A DNA stretch of 19,597 bases. Origin: Chitinophagales bacterium (GTDB lineage Bacteria; Bacteroidota; Bacteroidia; Chitinophagales; UBA2359). The notes under the pieces are model-generated. The model had not been told where the DNA came from. It did not search any database and was given only the letters and a program-made list of their open reading frames with translations. Positions 1 through 8,075 of the stretch are shown one piece after another. A program made the translations under genes and the position numbers. Every line of letters begins with the position of its first letter. Position 1 is the stretch's first letter. The DNA lies in contig JAHDDN010000053.1 in NCBI GenBank assembly GCA_020629335.1, forward strand, positions 1 through 19,597. Reading direction: 5' to 3'.

Positions 1-1
1 C

Positions 2-2029
2 GGTTCGACAGTAGGTGCAGGAGCAGATGTAGAAGATTTTTGTGGCACAAGTGATGGTACAGGAGGAGGTGTATGGTACAGTTTCGCTGGAGATGGCAGT
101 AGTGTGACACTAAGTACTTGTAATGCAGGCACTGATTATGATACAAAGCTTCGAGTATATGAAGGAGGCTGTGCTGGATTAGTATGTGTGGATGGGGATG
201 ATGATGATCCCGATTGTGGCTTTAGTACCTTGCGATCCACAGTCACCTTTACATCGGTGGCAGGTACTAATTATTCTGTTTTGGTGCATGGTTTTGGTTC
301 TGCTGAGGGCGATTTTGAGTTGTCGGTAGATTGTACATCACCACCACCTAATGATGAATGTACGGGTGCCATACCAATTGCCTGTGGTGATTTAGTAAGC
401 GGTTCAACAGTAGGTGCTGGTGCAGATGTAGAAGCTTTTTGTGGCACGAGTGATGGTACAGGCGGAGGACTGTGGTATAGTTTTGCGGGTAATGATGAGT
501 TAGTGACCTTTAGTACTTGTAATGCAGGCACTAACTATGATACTAAGCTTAGAGTGTATGAAGGGGCTTGTGGAGGATTGACATGTGTGGATGGAAATGA
601 TGATGATTTTGATTGTGGGTTTAGTACGCTGCGATCAACAGTAACAGTATGTGCTGAGGCGGGAGTAGACTATTATGTATTGGTACACGGATTTGGAAGC
701 AATGAGGGCGATTTTGAGCTATCGGTCGCATGTGAAACTTTCCAAATAGACGTAAGTTCTACTGATGTAAGCTGTAATGGCGGAAGTGATGGTACTGCTA
801 CGGTCAATATTACTAATGGTACAGGAACAGAGACGATATTGTGGAGCGATGGTCAAGCAACGGCCACAGCTACGGGTTTGTCAGCAGGTATTTATACCGT
901 AACGGTGGATGGTTGTGGCAGTGCTACGGCTAGTGTTTTCATTAAAGAGCCTACTATTGTAGAATGTCCAGTTCTTGTAACCGATGTGAGTTGTAATGGT
1001 GGTTCAGATGGGGTTGTGAAAGTATTTGCTTCTGGTGGTACGTCCCCTTATACTTATTCATGGAGTAATGGTGCAAGTGCAGATACGGCTACAGATTTAG
1101 CGACAGGTACTTATGCGGTGACAGTTACGGATGCTAATGGTTGTGAGTGCTTTAACAGTGCATTTGTAGGTGAGCCAGATCCATTGACTTTAGATCCTGT
1201 TTATGTACAAAATAACTCATTAGAAGGTCTTGGTGGAGGAGTAACGCCTTTCTACTACAATACGCATCAGATACAATTTATGGGAGGTACTCCTCCTTAT
1301 AATTTAGATGTTGAACACTTAGGCTATGTGAATTGGAGTTTATCTTATACAGATACAGGAGCAACGATTACGATTATATATGCGGATAATGCTGAGTGGG
1401 CTGTCACGATTATGGATGCTAATGGATGTACTTTAGTAGATGGAGAAATTTCTAATGATAGTAGTGGTGAAGTAGGTTCTGGAAGTGATATTTTGGACAT
1501 AGATAGTTCTGAGATTAATGGAGAGTCAGGTGTGAATGAATGTGATGGTTCTATTGATCTAACAATGGTTGGATGTTCTGCTGGTGATATCACTTATGAG
1601 TGGAGTGGCCCATCAGGATTTACAGCTACAACAGAAGATGCGACGGAACTTTGTGGAGGTTGGTATACAGTAACAGCTACTTGTAGTGATGGTCAGACAA
1701 CTGAAGGATGGTATTGGGTGCCAGTGGATAGAGGCGGCGGAAGATTGAAAGCTGGAAATAGTATATCTATGGACGTATATCCGAATCCATTTGTAGAAAC
1801 AAGTATCTTAGAGTTTGCAACAAATAATGATGAGTATATCAAGCTTGACTTATATGGTGCCAATGGTCAATTGCTACATGTGCTATTTGAGGGCCAAGCG
1901 AAAGCTAATCAGGCTTATAATGTATCTATTAATGCTAAAGATTTAGGCTTGGTGGCAGGTACCTATCATTGTGTACTAGTCGGAGAAGATGGCGTGCTCG
2001 AACGTCGTCAATTGATGGTAGTTCGATAA
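2..2029 (+). CDS. T9SS-sorted surface protein with tandem Cys-rich beta domains and SprB-like repeats (5' end outside window)
   Basis: The frame is open from base 2, so the gene starts before the window; the GTG at 104 is internal. The 675 visible residues begin with two copies of a Cys-rich beta-sandwich-like domain (about 1-111 and 116-244) at an exact 133-residue (399-bp) period, with shared motifs such as LWYSFAG, STCNAGT and LVHGFGS; they resemble bacterial pre-peptidase C-terminal domains. Two SprB-type repeats follow (about 248-317 and 322-394, each with DVSCNGGSDG), then a third divergent one near 510-570. The last 87 residues (from SMDVYPNP) are a type A T9SS sorting domain ending in RQLMVVR. 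In known T9SS substrates this tail directs export across the outer membrane and is removed as the protein is anchored or released. A surface adhesin or matrix role is inference; no catalytic motif is visible. Confidence 0.88.
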   Translation, partial: GSTVGAGADVEDFCGTSDGTGGGVWYSFAGDGSSVTLSTCNAGTDYDTKLRVYEGGCAGLVCVDGDDDDPDCGFSTLRSTVTFTSVAGTNYSVLVHGFGSAEGDFELSVDCTSPPPNDECTGAIPIACGDLVSGSTVGAGADVEAFCGTSDGTGGGLWYSFAGNDELVTFSTCNAGTNYDTKLRVYEGACGGLTCVDGNDDDFDCGFSTLRSTVTVCAEAGVDYYVLVHGFGSNEGDFELSVACETFQIDVSSTDVSCNGGSDGTATVNITNGTGTETILWSDGQATATATGLSAGIYTVTVDGCGSATASVFIKEPTIVECPVLVTDVSCNGGSDGVVKVFASGGTSPYTYSWSNGASADTATDLATGTYAVTVTDANGCECFNSAFVGEPDPLTLDPVYVQNNSLEGLGGGVTPFYYNTHQIQFMGGTPPYNLDVEHLGYVNWSLSYTDTGATITIIYADNAEWAVTIMDANGCTLVDGEISNDSSGEVGSGSDILDIDSSEINGESGVNECDGSIDLTMVGCSAGDITYEWSGPSGFTATTEDATELCGGWYTVTATCSDGQTTEGWYWVPVDRGGGRLKAGNSISMDVYPNPFVETSILEFATNNDEYIKLDLYGANGQLLHVLFEGQAKANQAYNVSINAKDLGLVAGTYHCVLVGEDGVLERRQLMVVR
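104..732 (+). repeat. 399-bp tandem coding repeat within the surface protein
   Basis: The DNA starting at base 1 recurs at base 400 with only a few changes over the first 48 bases, and the translated units match over most of 129-133 residues. The left copy is cut by the window start, so more copies may lie upstream. Coordinates mark the clearly readable part; the left unit actually runs from base 1. Confidence 0.8.
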
Positions 2030-2049
2030 CGAATTAAAGACGAGATAAT

Positions 2050-2083
2050 AAAAGGGCTGTTCATGAAAATGAACAGCCCTTTT
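2050..2083. terminator. Bidirectional intrinsic terminator
   Basis: A 15-bp perfect stem (2050-2064 with 2069-2083, core GGGCTGTTCAT) closes on a GAAA tetraloop. It is flanked by an A run on the left and a T run on the right, so it can act in both directions. It lies between the stop of the surface protein (2029) and the convergent stop of the DUF1015 gene (2136), as expected for a shared terminator. Confidence 0.93.
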
Positions 2084-2135
2084 TTATTGTCTACGAAGGC
2101 ACCAATGAAAAAACACTTGGGCCATATAGTTATTA

Positions 2136-3386
2136 CTATTCAAATTTATGGACGATTAGCCCGCTTCTTAATTTGGGTTCAAACCAAGTAGATTTAGGTG
2201 GCATAACCATACCCGCATCAGCGATGTCGATTAATTGTTTGACACTGACAGGGTAGAGAGAAATCGCTAATTTCATCTCGCCACTATTAACTCTTTTTTC
2301 TAACTCCTCTAAGCCTCTGATTCCTCCCACAAAATCAATACGCTCATCGGTTCTTTGGTCTTTGATGCCTAAGAGTGGCTCCAAGATGTTTTCTTGAAGA
2401 ATGCTGATATCCAAAGAGCGTGTAACATCTCCTTCATTTCTAAATTTAGGTCGGGCGACTAATTTATACCAAGTATGATCTATGTAAAGACCGAAGTAAT
2501 TAGGCGCTTCAGGGCGATAAGCTTTCCCTCCTATTTTAGTTACTTCAAAGGCTGTATTTAATTTTTCTAATAGTTGATCTTTGTTTAAGCCATTGAGATC
2601 TGTCACTACTCTATTGTAATCCAATATCTTCATTTGATTATCAGGGAAGAGGACGGTTAGGAAGTGATTGTAGCTTTCTTTTCCTGTATGATCTTTATTA
2701 GTCTCTGCTATTTTGCGCCCAACTTTTGAGGCAGAGGCTGCTCTATGATGTCCATCGGCGATATAAGTCGCAGGTACTTTATCAGCGAAGAGTTGCACTA
2801 ACTCATTGATATGCTTTTCATCTTTTACCAACCATATACTGTGAATCACTTTATCATCAGCAGTAAAGTGTACGTCAGGCTTTCGATCATAAGTAATGAT
2901 ATCGGTCATGACATCAATATCTAATACCTGAGGGTAGGTCATGAATACCGGGCCAACATGGGCACCTAAGTATTGCATATGCTTAATACGATCCTTCTCT
3001 TTCTTCGGGCGAGTGTACTCATGTTTTTTAATCACATCATCCCAGTAGTCTTGAGTGCTTGAAAGAGCTACTAAACCTGTCTGAATATGTGCTCCCATCT
3101 GAATGCGATATAAGTAAAGGCAATTGGCCTCATCTTGAACAAGCGTTCCTTGTTTGATGAATTTTTGGAGATTGGCTTTAGCGGTTTCGTATACCTTTTG
3201 ATCGTATGGATCTATGTTTGGATCGAGATCAATTTCTGGCTTAATGATGTGGAGGAATGAGTGTGGATTGCCTTTGGCTATCTCTCTGGCCTCTTTACTA
3301 TTCAATACATCATAAGGTTTGGAAGCTACTTTTTCTACTAAGTCAGCTTGCGGTCTATATGCTTTAAATGATTTTATTTCTGCCAT
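2136..3386 (-). CDS. DUF1015 family protein (COG4198)
   Basis: A 416-residue soluble protein with no signal peptide or membrane segment. It has the family's N-terminal FKAYRP segment (7-12), the SKPYDVL motif (22-28) and the hallmark ADGHHR motif in YIADGHHRAASA (208-219). Length and order fit full-length DUF1015 proteins. The biochemical role is not established; in many Bacteroidota, as I recall, the gene sits by serA/serC, which would suggest serine metabolism, but neither is present here. The DGHHR segment recalls the nucleotide-binding motif of ParB/Srx-like proteins, which is only a resemblance. The gene is read divergently from the YifB gene across 97 bp, and its end faces the shared terminator at 2050-2083. 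The start is chosen by the conserved N-terminus; no Shine-Dalgarno is visible. Confidence 0.9.
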   Translation of the reverse strand: MAEIKSFKAYRPQADLVEKVASKPYDVLNSKEAREIAKGNPHSFLHIIKPEIDLDPNIDPYDQKVYETAKANLQKFIKQGTLVQDEANCLYLYRIQMGAHIQTGLVALSSTQDYWDDVIKKHEYTRPKKEKDRIKHMQYLGAHVGPVFMTYPQVLDIDVMTDIITYDRKPDVHFTADDKVIHSIWLVKDEKHINELVQLFADKVPATYIADGHHRAASASKVGRKIAETNKDHTGKESYNHFLTVLFPDNQMKILDYNRVVTDLNGLNKDQLLEKLNTAFEVTKIGGKAYRPEAPNYFGLYIDHTWYKLVARPKFRNEGDVTRSLDISILQENILEPLLGIKDQRTDERIDFVGGIRGLEELEKRVNSGEMKLAISLYPVSVKQLIDIADAGMVMPPKSTWFEPKLRSGLIVHKFE

Positions 3387-3404
3387 TTGTATGGAATTTT
3401 AGTG

Positions 3405-3412
3405 CAAAAGTA
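3405..3412 (-). promoter_or_regulatory. Candidate Bacteroidota -7 box for the DUF1015 gene
   Basis: On the minus strand this reads TACTTTTG, an exact match to the Bacteroidota -7 consensus TAnnTTTG. It ends 18 bases before the ATG, implying a leader of only about 10-15 nt. No good -33 TTTG is seen at the usual spacing, so the call rests on the -7 box alone. Confidence 0.45.
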
Positions 3413-3447
3413 CTCAATATAGTAGAAGGGGGAAGATCATCCCTGTT

Positions 3448-3461
3448 TTTTTGATCAAAAA
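3448..3461. promoter_or_regulatory. 14-bp perfect palindrome in a divergent intergenic region
   Basis: TTTTTGATCAAAAA sits in the 97-bp gap between the divergent DUF1015 and YifB genes, 23 bp before the YifB ATG. It could be a regulator site, but the region is so AT-rich that chance is possible. Confidence 0.25.
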
Positions 3462-3483
3462 TTTTTTACAAAAAACATAAATT

Positions 3484-5025
3484 ATGCCATTAATTAAAAC
3501 TTACGGTAGCGCCGTATTTGGAGTAGATGCGACTACAATCACTGTAGAAGTTAATATCATAGGAGGAACAAAGTATTTCATGGTTGGGTTGCCAGATAGT
3601 GCTGTTCGGGAAAGTATGTTTCGGATAGAATCTGCCTTTAATCATTATAGCTTCCGAATGCCTCGTCGGAAGCTGATTGTTAATTTATCGCCTGCTTATA
3701 TTCGGAAGGAAGGTTCTTCCTATGATTTGACAATAGCGATGGGGATATTGGCAGCCAATAATCAAATAATAGGAGAGGGGCTGAAAGATTACATCATTAT
3801 GGGTGAATTGGCTTTAGATGGAAAGGTCTTGCCGATTAAGGGAGCCTTGCCTATAGCAATACAAGCACAGAAGGCGGGGTTTAAAGGATTTATTCTGCCA
3901 TCGAAGAATGCTAAGGAGGCAGCTATTGTAAACGATCTGGAGGTCTATGGTGTAGAGACTTTAGCAGAGGTGGTTGACTTTTTTGAAGCGAACTTGAGCC
4001 TAACGAGAGTAGAAGTCAATACGAGAGAAGAGTTTGATAATAACTTAAGGAAACAACTGATAGATTTTAGTGATGTAAAGGGACAGACGAATATTAAGCG
4101 AGCCTTGACAATCGCAGCAGCTGGTGGGCATAATGCCTTATTAGTGGGGCCACCTGGAGCGGGAAAAACGATGTTGGCGAAGCGATTGCCCAGTATATTG
4201 CCCCCTTTGAGCTTGCATGAAGCATTAGAGACGACCAAGATTCATTCGGTAGCAGGTAAGTTGCCGAGTGATACTTCCTTGGTGGCGGCGCGGCCTTTTC
4301 GTTCTCCCCATCATACCATTAGTGATGTAGCTTTAGTAGGGGGAGGGAATCATCCTCAACCAGGAGAAATATCTTTAGCGCATAATGGCGTATTATTTTT
4401 AGACGAATTGCCAGAGTTTAAGCGTTCTGTATTGGAGGTGTTGAGGCAGCCTATTGAGGATAGGCGGATTACGATTTCGAGGGCGAGCTTTACAGTGGAT
4501 TATCCAGCGAGTTTTATGTTGATTGCTTCTATGAATCCTTGTCCATGTGGTTTTTATAATCATCCAGACAAGGAGTGTGTTTGTGCGCCTGGAGTCGTGC
4601 AGAAATATTTGAATAAAATATCAGGTCCGCTTTTGGATCGTTTTGATTTGCATGTGGAAGTTACGCCTGTGCAATTTGATGAGTTGAATAGTAGTATCAA
4701 GACAGCTAGTAGTGATGAGATTCGGCCAATTGTGATGGATGCGAGGAATATACAACAGACTCGTTATGATGAATGGGAGAAAATTCATTGTAATGCACAG
4801 ATGAGTAGTAAGACTATTCGGGAGGTTTGTGTGTTGGATCAGCCGAGTCAGACTTTATTGAAGACGGCTATGGAGCGATTGGGGCTTTCGGCTCGTGCTT
4901 ATGATCGGATATTGAAGGTAGCTCGGACGATTGCCGACTTGGAGGAGAGTGATTCGGTACAGATGGAGCATATTGCGGAGGCGATACAGTATCGGAGTTT
5001 GGATCGGAGTAATTGGGCGAATTGA
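3484..5025 (+). CDS. yifB: YifB/ComM family Mg-chelatase-like AAA+ ATPase
   Basis: A 513-residue protein of normal family length with the standard three-part layout. The N-terminal S5/Lon-like ChlI domain is about 1-170 (ending near FGVDATT-to-YGVETLAEV), followed by the AAA+ core and a C-terminal Mg-chelatase lid (about 405-510). Visible ATPase motifs are Walker A GPPGAGKT (222-229), Walker B VLFLDELPE (303-311), sensor MNPCPCG (350-356) and the arginine-finger segment GPLLDRFD (381-388). A Cys cluster (CPCG and CVC, 353-367) is typical of the family. In naturally competent bacteria ComM is a hexameric helicase that promotes branch migration during integration of transforming DNA; that role here is transferred from the family. 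It appears to be transcribed alone. Confidence 0.96.
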   Translation: MPLIKTYGSAVFGVDATTITVEVNIIGGTKYFMVGLPDSAVRESMFRIESAFNHYSFRMPRRKLIVNLSPAYIRKEGSSYDLTIAMGILAANNQIIGEGLKDYIIMGELALDGKVLPIKGALPIAIQAQKAGFKGFILPSKNAKEAAIVNDLEVYGVETLAEVVDFFEANLSLTRVEVNTREEFDNNLRKQLIDFSDVKGQTNIKRALTIAAAGGHNALLVGPPGAGKTMLAKRLPSILPPLSLHEALETTKIHSVAGKLPSDTSLVAARPFRSPHHTISDVALVGGGNHPQPGEISLAHNGVLFLDELPEFKRSVLEVLRQPIEDRRITISRASFTVDYPASFMLIASMNPCPCGFYNHPDKECVCAPGVVQKYLNKISGPLLDRFDLHVEVTPVQFDELNSSIKTASSDEIRPIVMDARNIQQTRYDEWEKIHCNAQMSSKTIREVCVLDQPSQTLLKTAMERLGLSARAYDRILKVARTIADLEESDSVQMEHIAEAIQYRSLDRSNWAN

Positions 5026-5040
5026 TGGGGGATATGCGCA

Positions 5041-5253
5041 AGGGATGGTAGCGGTATGTGGCGTCCATGCCCTGACTTACGGAACTTAGGTGCGCGAAGG
5101 CTGGCTTTAGCAGACAAGCGGACCTTAGTGGAGTAGGAAGGGCATAGCCACATAATAGCGGACAGCCCGACCCTTTCTTATTTTTCATTCGTGGGCGCAC
5201 ACATAGGTAGCGCCCCTACGGTCGAATGAAAAATAAGAAAGGGGTGCGCCCAA
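5041..5253 (-). repeat. Structured dispersed element, copy 1
   Basis: Read on the minus strand, it opens with TTGGGCGCACCCC and then a 21-bp perfect inverted repeat (5171-5191 with 5223-5243) enclosing a smaller GGGCGC/GCGCCC palindrome. This is followed by TCGGGCTGTCCG, TTATGTGGCT, a block CTAAGGTCCGCTTGTCTGC shared exactly with copy 3, CCTAAG, GACGCCACATACC and ATCCCT. An 8-bp inverted repeat TATGTGGC/GCCACATA (5055-5062, 5147-5154) closes the core. Copies 2 and 3 lie at 8515 and 19379 on the plus strand. There is no coding potential of note, and the copy begins 15 bp after the YifB stop. Confidence 0.88.
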
Positions 5254-5512
5254 GTAAAAATTATTGTACAGGTAAAAAATGTCAAATATAGCGTGATAGG
5301 GTAAAATAAAAGACATAAATGCTCCTGATAAGCAACTAAATCAGAAATTAGCAGTCTAAAGAATTGTAAGGTGCCTTTTTTAGAGTGTTTTTAGGCGTTT
5401 TTGAACAAAATTGCGCAGATGTCTCTAGTGTTTTTGTCATATTTGACTGAAAATCGCCCTAAAATCAAAATTTAAAAATCAGGTGTCTAAATGATAAAAA
5501 GTTTCTTCAAAA

Positions 5513-5544
5513 TGTGGAAAGCTAATACTTTCTTAGTACATTTG
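5513..5544 (+). promoter_or_regulatory. Candidate promoter of the glycan operon
   Basis: TACATTTG (5537-5544) fits the Bacteroidota -7 consensus TAnnTTTG. A TGTG (5513-5516), one base from the -33 TTTG, lies 20 bp upstream, a normal spacing. Transcription would start near 5551, giving a leader of about 67 nt before the ATG at 5618. Confidence 0.5.
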
Positions 5545-5617
5545 TTATGGAACTGGTTTAGAGCTTTCTAAAATCAATTCATTGAAGAGAAGTAAGTACT
5601 GAATATATTGCTATTTT

Positions 5618-6880
5618 ATGCCTCGAGTATTACGAATAATTAACAGATTAATTTTAGGTGGACCGACCTTTAATGCGGCCTACTTATCTAAGCATATGGC
5701 TCCGAATTATGAGACTTTATTGCTCTCAGGACTAAAGGATGAAACGGAAGCCAGCTCTGACTTTATTGCACAGGATATGGGCTTAGAGCCTACTTATGTG
5801 GATAATATGTATAGAGCAGTGAATCCAGTTAAGGATTGGAAAGCTTATCAGTCTATCAAGAAAATCATCAAAGAATTTCAGCCAGATATTGTGCATACTC
5901 ATGCAGCGAAGGCGGGCGCATTAGGTCGTTTGGCAGCTCATGAATGTGGAGTGAAGGCGATTGTTCATACTTTTCACGGGCATGTATTCCATTCTTACTT
6001 CAACCCTCTCGTAACAAAAGGATTTATCAATATCGAACGTCATTTAGCTAAGAAAAGTCATAAAATCATCGCTATTAGCCCTAAGCAAAAGCAGGAGTTA
6101 AGCGATGAATTTGCTATTTGTGGAGCGGATAAAATTCAAATTGTGCCTTTGGGCTTTGATTTGTCGAGATTCCGAGAAAATGCAGCGGAGAAAAGAGCGG
6201 CATTTAGAGCGAAGTACGATATAGCAGATGATGAAGTAGCGATTGGTATTATTGGTCGATTGGTTCCGATTAAGAATCATTCGCTTTTCATGAATGCTTT
6301 GCAGGTGTTACTTCAAAAAACAACTAAAAAAGTTAGAGCTTTTATTGTAGGTGATGGAGAAGAGAGAGCAAATATTGAAGCCTTAGCTAAGGAATTGAAT
6401 ATTGAGTTTTCTACGCCAGAAAATCCTAAAAAAGCGCCATTGACTTTCACTTCTTGGATTAAAGAAATTGATGAGGTAAATGCAGGCATTGATTTGGTAG
6501 CCTTGACTTCTTTGAATGAAGGCACGCCAGTAACGCTGATTGAAGCACAAGCTGCTGATAATGCAGTCGTTTCTACTAATGTGGGTGGAGTCAGTGATAT
6601 TGTGGCAGAAGGCAAAACAGCTTTATTGTCTCCAAGTCAAGATGTGGAAGCTTTTGCAGCCAATCTACTTAGAGTCGTGGAAGATGACGCTTTCAGAGCA
6701 GATTTAGGAGCTAGTGCCCACCATTATGTGATGGAAAAATATAGCTATCAACGATTAGTGGCTGATATGACGAAGCTTTACGAAGAATTGGTTCCTACAC
6801 CAAAACCTATTTATCATTTACAGCCTAATGTGGGCAAAACCGCATTTAAGCCGACTGCTTACTCTTTAGAGGCTAGATAA
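5618..6880 (+). CDS. Family 4 glycosyltransferase (GT-B fold)
   Basis: A 420-residue cytoplasmic or membrane-associated retaining glycosyltransferase. The N-terminal acceptor domain starts VLRIINRLILGGP (4-16) with the usual Gly-rich loop; HTHAAKAG (93-100) and HTFHGHVFHSY (117-127) are typical GT4 segments. The donor-binding half begins with IIGRLVPIKNH (211-221) and has an E-x7-E motif in EGTPVTLIEA (E301, E309), the signature that contacts the nucleotide sugar. The sugar and product cannot be told from sequence. The gene is followed after 21 bp by the WecA-type transferase, so the pair plausibly builds a lipid-linked glycan such as capsule, exopolysaccharide or O-antigen; this is inferred from context. 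The ATG at 5618 is supported by the conserved N-terminus. Confidence 0.94.
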   Translation: MPRVLRIINRLILGGPTFNAAYLSKHMAPNYETLLLSGLKDETEASSDFIAQDMGLEPTYVDNMYRAVNPVKDWKAYQSIKKIIKEFQPDIVHTHAAKAGALGRLAAHECGVKAIVHTFHGHVFHSYFNPLVTKGFINIERHLAKKSHKIIAISPKQKQELSDEFAICGADKIQIVPLGFDLSRFRENAAEKRAAFRAKYDIADDEVAIGIIGRLVPIKNHSLFMNALQVLLQKTTKKVRAFIVGDGEERANIEALAKELNIEFSTPENPKKAPLTFTSWIKEIDEVNAGIDLVALTSLNEGTPVTLIEAQAADNAVVSTNVGGVSDIVAEGKTALLSPSQDVEAFAANLLRVVEDDAFRADLGASAHHYVMEKYSYQRLVADMTKLYEELVPTPKPIYHLQPNVGKTAFKPTAYSLEAR

Positions 6881-6901
6881 TAAATTTTTAAAGATCTCTG
6901 C

Positions 6902-8074
6902 ATGGAGGACCCAGTTTTCAAGTATATGGTATATGCCGCTTTTGGGGTGCTTGCAGTGATTTTTTCTATTGTCCTCAATTGGTTGTTGCTTCGCTTTCTG
7001 AAAAATATAGGCAACAATAAAGAAAATGGCAGCCTCATTCGTTGGGCAGCCGAGCATAAACCCTCTATTGGCGGGATCTCCTTTTTCATTCTATTCCTAC
7101 TTTCCGCCTCTTCTTATCCCATACTTCCATTCGGTACAGATGATATGCTCAATAAACAGGGCATCGCATTATTAGGCTCCGTAACACTCGGCTTCTTGGT
7201 CGGTTTTGTGGATGACTCCCTACACATTAGCCCATTGAAAAAATTCTTAGGGCAGTTAGGGTGTGCGATCATTATGATTAGTATGGGTGTATTTATTCCT
7301 ATTTCTGATTACCTACTCTTAAATTATGCATTGACAGCTTTTTGGGTGATTGGCATCATGAACTCCATCAATATGCTGGATAATATGGACGGCATTACGG
7401 CGGGAGTTTCTACGACCATACTCATTACAATCTTAAGCTTTATATTGCTCAATGGACAGATCGGCAGTTTCTTTGTATTAGTACTAATAGGCGTTATCGC
7501 TTCCATGTTTGGATTTTTATACTTCAATTGGCATCCAGCCAAAATGTATATGGGCGATAGTGGCAGTCAATTTTTGGGTGCTTTGCTGTCTTATGTGAGT
7601 ATTCTTTACCTATGGACATTCAAAGGCTCCACAGGATTTAGCTTGCAGCAATTTGTGATCCCAGTGATCGTATTCATGGTGCCGATGATAGATACCTTTA
7701 CCGTATCTATCCATCGAATAGCGAGAGGGCAATCCCCTTTTCAAGGAGGCCGAGATCATACCACTCATCACTTAGCCTATTGCGGTTTGAAAGATAATCA
7801 AGTAGCCAGTACCTTTGTATTCATGTCAGTTGTAGCAGGCTTATTAGCCATCGTCATCTATCAATTACAAGCCAATTGGACTTTTTACCATACTATTGCT
7901 GCATTCACTTATGTCATTATGGTTTTTTTAGGGATGCAATACTTTTATTTCAAAGGAAAGAAAAATAGCTATTATCTCAAGCAGCAAGAAAAATTAAAAG
8001 CGGTCAAAAACGGTCATGCAAATAAGAATGGTCATTCCAACATCTCTTTAGAAGTAAAGCTAAAAGAGAAATAA
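6902..8074 (+). CDS. WecA/TagO-like polyprenyl-phosphate sugar-1-phosphate transferase (MraY family)
   Basis: A 390-residue integral membrane protein with about 10-11 hydrophobic segments. It carries the superfamily's catalytic signatures: VDDSLHISPLKKFLGQ (103-118, the Asp pair binding Mg2+), NSINMLDNMDG (154-164), MGDSGS (217-222) and the cytoplasmic-loop motif GGRDHTTHHL (282-291). The DNMDG and His-rich motifs fit the GlcNAc-1-phosphate branch (WecA/TagO) better than MraY, where MurNAc-pentapeptide is the substrate. The expected reaction is transfer of a HexNAc-1-phosphate from a UDP-sugar to undecaprenyl phosphate, starting a surface glycan. The C-terminal tail (about 355-390) is Lys/Asn-rich with a repeated NGH. 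It is downstream of a GT4 glycosyltransferase and directly upstream of crcB with one base between stop and start. Confidence 0.93.
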   Translation: MEDPVFKYMVYAAFGVLAVIFSIVLNWLLLRFLKNIGNNKENGSLIRWAAEHKPSIGGISFFILFLLSASSYPILPFGTDDMLNKQGIALLGSVTLGFLVGFVDDSLHISPLKKFLGQLGCAIIMISMGVFIPISDYLLLNYALTAFWVIGIMNSINMLDNMDGITAGVSTTILITILSFILLNGQIGSFFVLVLIGVIASMFGFLYFNWHPAKMYMGDSGSQFLGALLSYVSILYLWTFKGSTGFSLQQFVIPVIVFMVPMIDTFTVSIHRIARGQSPFQGGRDHTTHHLAYCGLKDNQVASTFVFMSVVAGLLAIVIYQLQANWTFYHTIAAFTYVIMVFLGMQYFYFKGKKNSYYLKQQEKLKAVKNGHANKNGHSNISLEVKLKEK

Positions 8075-8075
8075 G

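Larger units (their letters stand above)
5026..5617. other. 592-bp intergenic region: structured repeat, then AT-rich leader
   Basis: The left part (5041-5253) is a reverse-oriented copy of the dispersed structured element described separately. The right part (about 5254-5617) is AT-rich with no convincing gene. It holds a candidate promoter for the glycosyltransferase (5513-5544) and a 9-bp inverted repeat, GTCAAATAT at 5281 and its complement at 5439, which may be chance. Open frames antisense to the YifB end run into the repeat and look spurious. Confidence 0.75.

Noticed and set aside
104..106. GTG as the start of the first gene
   Set aside because: The same frame is open back to base 2 and encodes a matching repeat unit, so the real start is outside the window.
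5041..5172. tRNA or other known structured RNA in the repeat core
   Set aside because: No cloverleaf, anticodon arm or CCA end can be formed, and the segment recurs three times with variable inner sequence, fitting a dispersed repeat better.
4868..5200. Antisense open frames over the YifB gene end and the following repeat
   Set aside because: They overlap a clear gene on the other strand and continue into repeat copy 1; their composition is not protein-like.
5281..5447. 9-bp inverted repeat GTCAAATAT in the AT-rich leader of the glycosyltransferase
   Set aside because: It is short, AT-rich and 149 bp apart, so chance is a sufficient explanation.
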